From: DATLSM01 sp035534175
Lineage (GTDB): Bacteria > Actinomycetota > Thermoleophilia > Solirubrobacterales > 70-9
Length of the DNA: 8,800 nt
Assembly: GCA_035534175.1 (NCBI GenBank)
Contig: DATLSM010000052.1
Coordinates: forward strand, 1-8,800
Direction of reading: 5' to 3'
Shown: piece after piece, positions 5,933 through 8,800 of the stretch
How positions within the stretch are numbered: the stretch's first letter is position 1
Layout: every line of letters starts with the position of its first letter
Program-made: the position numbers and the translations under genes
The notes under the pieces: model-generated
What the model saw: the letters and a program-made list of their open reading frames with translations, nothing else
The model's database searches: none
What the model was told of the DNA's origin: nothing

Positions 5933-6707
5933 GAGTTGCCGTGAATGGCGGGAGTCGCTGGGTGCCTACTCCCTTGGGCATCTCGCCTCCGAGGATAAAG
6001 CCGCGTTGGAGGCCCACCTCGAGGGCTGTGCGGGATGCCGCGCGGAGGCTGACTCGCTGGACTTCGTCTCGCGACTCCTGCCCCACGCTGACCCGGAGCA
6101 CTTCGGTCCCGCGCCGGTACCTCCGGCGGCGCTCGGAGAGCGGATCGCCACGCAGATCGGCGCCGAGCGCCGCCGCGGCAGACAGCGACGGCGGTTACGC
6201 CGCGGGCTAGCCTTGAGCGGTGCGAGCGCCGCCGTGGCCGCCGTGGCGCTGGCGATCTTCGTTCTCCCGGGCGGCAGCGGCGGCGCGCCCGCGCAGCGGG
6301 TCGTCTTCCGCTCTCTCCCACTTGGCGTGAAAATCGCCGCCACCCTTCAGCCGCGCGCTTTCGGCACTGAGATCAGCATGTACGTAAGCGGAATGCACTC
6401 GGGGACGCTTTGCCACGTCTACCTGCGCGAAGCCGACGGTGCTCGGTTCTCGGCAGGCACCTTCCGCTACCGCTGGGGAGGCAACGGTGAGGCGGTGCTC
6501 AGCTCGGCGCTCGACCTCTCCCAAACTGCGGCAATCAGCGTTCAGGCCGGCGGCCACACGTTTGTCGCGCCAGTCAGCCCCGCGGGACCGAGCGCGGCGA
6601 GCGCTCCGCCTCCTCCACCGTGTTCCGGTTGCCCTCGCGGGACAATGGCCAAGGTCGTTCGCAGCGCGATCGATTTTGCGATCGAAATTCAGTTCTTGAT
6701 GGCGTAG
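5922..6707 (+). CDS. Membrane-anchored zinc-binding anti-sigma factor
   Basis: A 261-residue single-pass membrane protein. The cytoplasmic anti-sigma domain has the zinc motif H32-x3-C36-x2-C39 (AHLEGCAGCRAE) with C6 as a possible further ligand, the ZAS fold that grips ECF sigma factors. An arginine-rich patch (83-94) precedes a transmembrane helix at about 96-115, giving the N-inside topology. The outer domain (about 126-218) includes GTEISMYVSGM, GTLCHVYL and FRYRWGG and ends at GGHTFVAPV, as in other actinobacterial anti-sigmas I recall. Odd point: those proteins usually stop near there, but this one runs about 43 residues further through a Pro-rich stretch, a CSGC pair (234-237) and a hydrophobic end, which may reflect a lost stop or a frameshift. 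The ATG overlaps the sigma gene end; GGAGGAGATG ahead of it supplies a ribosome binding site. Confidence 0.87.
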   Translation: MRTESCREWRESLGAYSLGHLASEDKAALEAHLEGCAGCRAEADSLDFVSRLLPHADPEHFGPAPVPPAALGERIATQIGAERRRGRQRRRLRRGLALSGASAAVAAVALAIFVLPGGSGGAPAQRVVFRSLPLGVKIAATLQPRAFGTEISMYVSGMHSGTLCHVYLREADGARFSAGTFRYRWGGNGEAVLSSALDLSQTAAISVQAGGHTFVAPVSPAGPSAASAPPPPPCSGCPRGTMAKVVRSAIDFAIEIQFLMA

Positions 6708-6740
6708 CTTTGACGGTAAGGACGTTTTCGTCACGCTTTC

Positions 6741-6781
6741 GCAGACCGAAGCCCTCCGAAGTCGAGACGTAATCGGTCTGC
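6741..6781. repeat. 9-bp inverted repeat between the anti-sigma gene and the flavoprotein gene
   Basis: GCAGACCGA (6741-6749) and TCGGTCTGC (6773-6781) are perfect mirror copies separated by 23 bases. The repeat lies 30 bp before a TAGACT -10-like hexamer (6811-6816), so it could be a regulator site upstream of the flavoprotein gene or a long-loop terminator for the sigma operon. No T-run follows. Confidence 0.4.
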
Positions 6782-6810
6782 CGTGGTCTCACGCCTTTTC
6801 GGAACAGCCC

Positions 6811-6816
6811 TAGACT
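6811..6816 (+). promoter_or_regulatory. Possible -10 element TAGACT for a leaderless flavoprotein transcript
   Basis: TAGACT fits the actinobacterial TANNNT -10 pattern. A start of transcription about seven bases on would fall at 6823-6825, directly at the inferred CTG start (6826), implying a leaderless message. No good -35 is visible. Confidence 0.3.
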
Positions 6817-6825
6817 CGCAACACT

Positions 6826-7782
6826 CTGATTCTCGAGCGTTTCGGCATCAAAACGCCGGTCATTCAGGCTGGCATGGGCGGAGGGCTCAGCCGCCACGAG
6901 CTGGCAGCCGCCGTTTCCGCCGCCGGAGGACTGGGGACCATCGCGGTCAATGGCGCGAGGCGGATAGAGCAGGAGTTGGCCGCAGCCCGGGCGCTGACCG
7001 ATCGGCCGATCGCCGTCAACCTGCTGCTGCCATTCGCCCGGCCCGCCTGGTTTGCCGCCGCGGCACAGGCTGATGTGGTCATAACCTTCTGGGGCGCGCC
7101 CGAGAGGCGCACCCCGGGGGTCTGGATTCACCAGTGTGGCTCGGCTGGGGAGGCGCGCGCGGCACACGCCCGGGGCGCCGACGCTTTGATCCTCCAGGGG
7201 GTGGAGGCTGGAGGCCACGTGCGTGGCAAGGTAGCTGCCCTCGATCTACTCGAGCAGATGCGGGCAGAGCTGCCGTCCGCATTCCCGCTGTTCCTTGCCG
7301 GCGGGATCGCCGAGCGTCGCGACGTCCGGGAGGCCCTGGACGCCGGCGCGAGTGGGGCCGTGGCCGGCACCCGCTTTCTCCTCTCCGAGGAGAGCCATGC
7401 GCACCCGGGCTACATGCAGCGCTTGCTGAGCGCCGATGAGACGATTCTCACCGAGCTGTTTGGTGCCGGCTGGCCAGCACCCCACCGAGTGCTTCGAAAC
7501 GCGGCTACCGATCACTGGCTCGGTGCGAACCCACGCGGACCAACGCTGAATCGTGCTCTCAACCGCCTTACCGCGATCGGCGCCCGCTACATCCCAGAGA
7601 CTGCGCAAAAACGGATTGCCCTCGCTCAGCGGCCCGACAGTCGCCTGCTCTCTCCGGCTGGCCCTACCGACGATGGACCCGAAACGCTGGTCGAGGCCGG
7701 TCCGCTGTACGCGGGACAGACGGTGGCGCGCATTCACGACGTCCGCCCCGCAGCTGATCTGGTGCACACTCTGACTCCCTGA
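6826..7782 (+). CDS. Nitronate monooxygenase / 2-nitropropane dioxygenase-FabK family flavoprotein
   Basis: A TIM-barrel FMN enzyme of about 318 residues with this start. The family N-terminus (ILERFGIKTPVIQAGMGGGL) is fully in frame upstream of the first ATG (6874), so that ATG would delete the first beta strand and part of the FMN site. The frame is closed by TAG at 6811-6813, and no ATG, GTG or TTG lies between; CTG 6826 falls where relatives have their initiator, ATT 6829 being the alternative. Further motifs are VNLLLPF, QGVEAGGH (about 124-131, with the histidine used in this family), the FMN-phosphate loops LAGGIAE (about 157) and GAVAGTRFLL (about 177), and the C-terminal GPLYAGQTVARI. 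Members oxidise alkyl nitronates such as propionate 3-nitronate; FabK enoyl-ACP reductases share the fold, but nothing here points to fatty-acid synthesis. Confidence 0.82.
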   Translation: MILERFGIKTPVIQAGMGGGLSRHELAAAVSAAGGLGTIAVNGARRIEQELAAARALTDRPIAVNLLLPFARPAWFAAAAQADVVITFWGAPERRTPGVWIHQCGSAGEARAAHARGADALILQGVEAGGHVRGKVAALDLLEQMRAELPSAFPLFLAGGIAERRDVREALDAGASGAVAGTRFLLSEESHAHPGYMQRLLSADETILTELFGAGWPAPHRVLRNAATDHWLGANPRGPTLNRALNRLTAIGARYIPETAQKRIALAQRPDSRLLSPAGPTDDGPETLVEAGPLYAGQTVARIHDVRPAADLVHTLTP

Positions 7783-7783
7783 G

Positions 7784-7804
7784 TCGCCTCCGATGGCGAA
7801 TTTG
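7784..7804 (+). terminator. Weak hairpin after the flavoprotein gene
   Basis: TCGCC (7784-7788) and GGCGA (7795-7799) form a 5-bp stem around six bases, followed by ATTTG. A smaller GACTC/GAGTC repeat (7773-7785) overlaps the stop codon. A terminator is possible but the stem is short. Confidence 0.25.
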
Positions 7805-7857
7805 CGGTTAACCTAGCCGGGAGATGACGCCAGCGATGGCATGCCGAATGAGACACG

Positions 7858-8235
7858 CTGAATAGCTGGGATCTCAGGGCGCTTGATCTCAAGCCTCGGC
7901 TGCCGGAAATTCTCTCCTCGGGTGATTCCGCCCGCGCGATCGTGCTCGATTTGGCGGCTGGCGAGAGCCTCGCCGACCACGAGGTTCATGAGCGCGCGTG
8001 GCTGATCGTGCTCGATGGCGAGGTCGAGGTCACGACTTCCGCAGGAGATAGCGTGGGCGGCGGCGTAGGGCTCCTGGTCGAGTTTGCTCCCGCGGAGCGC
8101 CACGGAATCGTCGCGTCCTCCGCTGCCCGCTTACTTCTGCTGCTGACTCCATGGCCCGGCGACGGCCATCCAGGGGCGATGACTATCCGGCAGAAGCTCT
8201 ACACGCGCCGCCACGCGGCCAAGCGCGCAGCATGA
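7858..8235 (+). CDS. Small single-domain cupin protein
   Basis: About 125 residues with this start. The first cupin motif is AGESLADHEVHERAWLIVLDG with metal-type histidines at 41 and 44; the second is FAPAERHGI with histidine 82. A LLLLLTPWPGDGHPGAM block follows, then a basic tail. Cupins of this size bind a metal or small ligand, and many are accessory or regulatory proteins; the ligand here is unknown. Family-like sequence begins WDLRALDLKPRLPEIL, which is in frame well upstream of the first conventional start, GTG 7942. That GTG would remove the first strand and leave 97 residues. The frame is closed by TGA at 7849-7851 and only CTG 7858 lies at a suitable place; an ATG at 7848 is one frame off and soon stops. 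So either CTG is used, or there is a frameshift near 7850. Confidence 0.72.
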   Translation: MNSWDLRALDLKPRLPEILSSGDSARAIVLDLAAGESLADHEVHERAWLIVLDGEVEVTTSAGDSVGGGVGLLVEFAPAERHGIVASSAARLLLLLTPWPGDGHPGAMTIRQKLYTRRHAAKRAA

Positions 8236-8403
8236 GAGCGCAGCGAAACCCGTAACCAAAGCGGCAGGGTTGCAAATGTCCCGACCTGACCGCTCAGGGC
8301 TCAAGACTTCACCTCATTCCAGGTCAGTAGCTGCATCTTCGGATCGGGCGAGCGATCCCGCTGAACTGGCCGAATCCGACCTATAAAACGGGGCGATTCT
8401 GAA

Positions 8404-8447
8404 CCCGCGGACCCTTAAAAACGCCCAACGGCTTCAAGGGCCGCGGG
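8404..8447. other. Strong 12-bp bulged hairpin, candidate terminator or structured RNA
   Basis: The left arm CCCGCGGACCCTT (8404-8416) and right arm AAGGGCCGCGGG (8436-8447) are complementary over 12 pairs with a single bulged A at 8411. The 19-base loop contains a small GCC/GGC stem (8423-8432). GGGGCTTTGC overlaps and follows the right arm on the plus strand, only a short T-run. It is about 170 bp past the cupin stop, far for a simple terminator, so it may belong to an unannotated transcript. Confidence 0.5.
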
Positions 8448-8576
8448 GCTTTGCTGACCCGCTCAAGCCGAAGAACCTGCTCGGGCGAGAGACCGTTCCG
8501 GCACCTGTACGGCGACCTCGAAGTGGCGCGGACGGGTCTTGTTGCGGCGGGCGTTCGTGGGCGGATCTAGTGTCAA

Positions 8577-8605
8577 AGAGCGGGTGCTCTCGGCGCCGCG
8601 CGCCG
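8577..8605. other. Two abutting hairpins
   Basis: AGAGC-GGGT-GCTCT (8577-8590) is directly followed by CGGCGC-CGC-GCGCCG (8591-8605), with no base between. Both stems are perfect. No promoter or gene is clearly attached; the role is unknown. Confidence 0.4.
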
Positions 8606-8721
8606 CTTAGCCGACCATCCAAGCTACGCGGTCGATCGAGGATCGCCGTTCACAATTCAGCTAGTGCATACCCGGTCTGTTCCGTCGAGTCCGACGCGAC
8701 CGACGCTCGCGGGAGGCCTCT

Positions 8722-8800
8722 GTGAGCCCACTCAGGCAGCGTGTGGCGGCTGCGGCGGCAGTCGGGGCGGGACCTTTGGCTTCAGTGCATAGGCGGGCTC
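8722..8800 (+). CDS. Possible start of a new gene (runs off window)
   Basis: GGGAGG (8711-8716) lies five bases before a GTG at 8722, a good ribosome-binding-site spacing, and the frame stays open for 26 codons to the window edge. The peptide starts MSPLRQRVAAAAAVGAG, a basic then alanine-rich opening that could be a signal peptide or membrane start, though the following residues become basic. No family can be recognised from so little sequence. Confidence 0.33.
   Translation, partial: MSPLRQRVAAAAAVGAGPLASVHRRA

Larger units (their letters stand above)
8236..8721. other. Non-coding, hairpin-rich intergenic region
   Basis: I find no convincing gene in these 486 bases on either strand; the longest open frame (minus, 8434-8622) is Arg/Pro-rich and matches no family I know. 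The region contains GGATCG/CGATCC (8341-8358), the long hairpin at 8404-8447, and two abutting hairpins at 8577-8605. No tRNA, rRNA or CRISPR repeat is recognisable. Confidence 0.5.

Noticed and set aside
5643..6343. Minus-strand open frames across the sigma/anti-sigma genes
   Set aside because: These are antisense to two clearly identified genes and are strongly Arg/Ala/Ser/Pro-biased.
8389..8416. tRNA T-arm-like sequence on the minus strand (GCGGGTTCAGAATC), suggesting an attachment site
   Set aside because: The T-stem does not pair correctly and no acceptor, D or anticodon arms are found; no integrase gene is visible. The same bases are better explained as part of the hairpin at 8404-8447.
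8434..8622. Minus-strand open frame of 62 codons
   Set aside because: It is Arg/Pro/Ser-rich, matches nothing I know, and covers several inverted repeats; likely chance.
1..8800. CRISPR array, toxin-antitoxin pair, restriction or phage-defence system
   Set aside because: No regularly spaced repeats and no nuclease, methylase-specificity, toxin or phage structural motifs were seen; the only mobile element is the IS end at 1-181.

Overview
The window is high-GC DNA with tightly packed genes, GTG/TTG starts, few Shine-Dalgarno motifs and protein styles (BlaI plus a short M56 protease, an ECF sigma with a zinc anti-sigma, a two-lobed VOC protein, a small cupin) that look actinobacterial. From memory of similar proteins, the Solirubrobacterales/Thermoleophilia are the closest feel; this is an inference, since no rRNA or marker gene is present.

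Layout. Positions 1-181 look like the end of an IS630-family insertion sequence, with the transposase reading out of the window on the minus strand. It abuts, at a CTAG site, the 3' third of a COG4705-type membrane-protein gene (181-516), which appears to have been interrupted by the insertion. A GC-rich hairpin separates this remnant from a convergent SAM-dependent methyltransferase gene (568-1236, minus). The methyltransferase is divergent from a blaI-like repressor gene (1281-1658), which overlaps an M56 membrane metalloprotease gene (1651-2652). The 44-bp divergent gap holds a perfect TACTAC/GTAGTA dyad, probably the BlaI operator, placed to control both directions. Next come a PLDc_N/SHOCT two-helix membrane protein (2859-3248), then a quinone-oxidoreductase-like dehydrogenase (3530-4498) followed after 17 bp by a VOC/glyoxalase-like protein (4516-5154). 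An ECF sigma factor (5423-5932) overlaps its membrane-anchored zinc anti-sigma (5922-6707). A nitronate monooxygenase/FabK-type flavoprotein (6826-7782) and a small cupin (7858-8235) follow. The last 565 bp are mostly non-coding and rich in hairpins, with a possible new gene starting at 8722.

Functional logic. Two sense-and-respond modules stand out: the BlaI/M56 protease pair (signal, then proteolysis, then derepression) and the ECF sigma/anti-sigma pair. The small redox and detoxification-type enzymes nearby are plausible outputs, but nothing in the sequence proves that. No complete, clearly novel multi-gene system was found. The most notable points are the inferred IS insertion, the shared BlaI operator over a methyltransferase gene, two neighbouring genes whose family homology begins at a CTG codon with no usable ATG/GTG/TTG, and strong hairpins in the 3' intergenic region.
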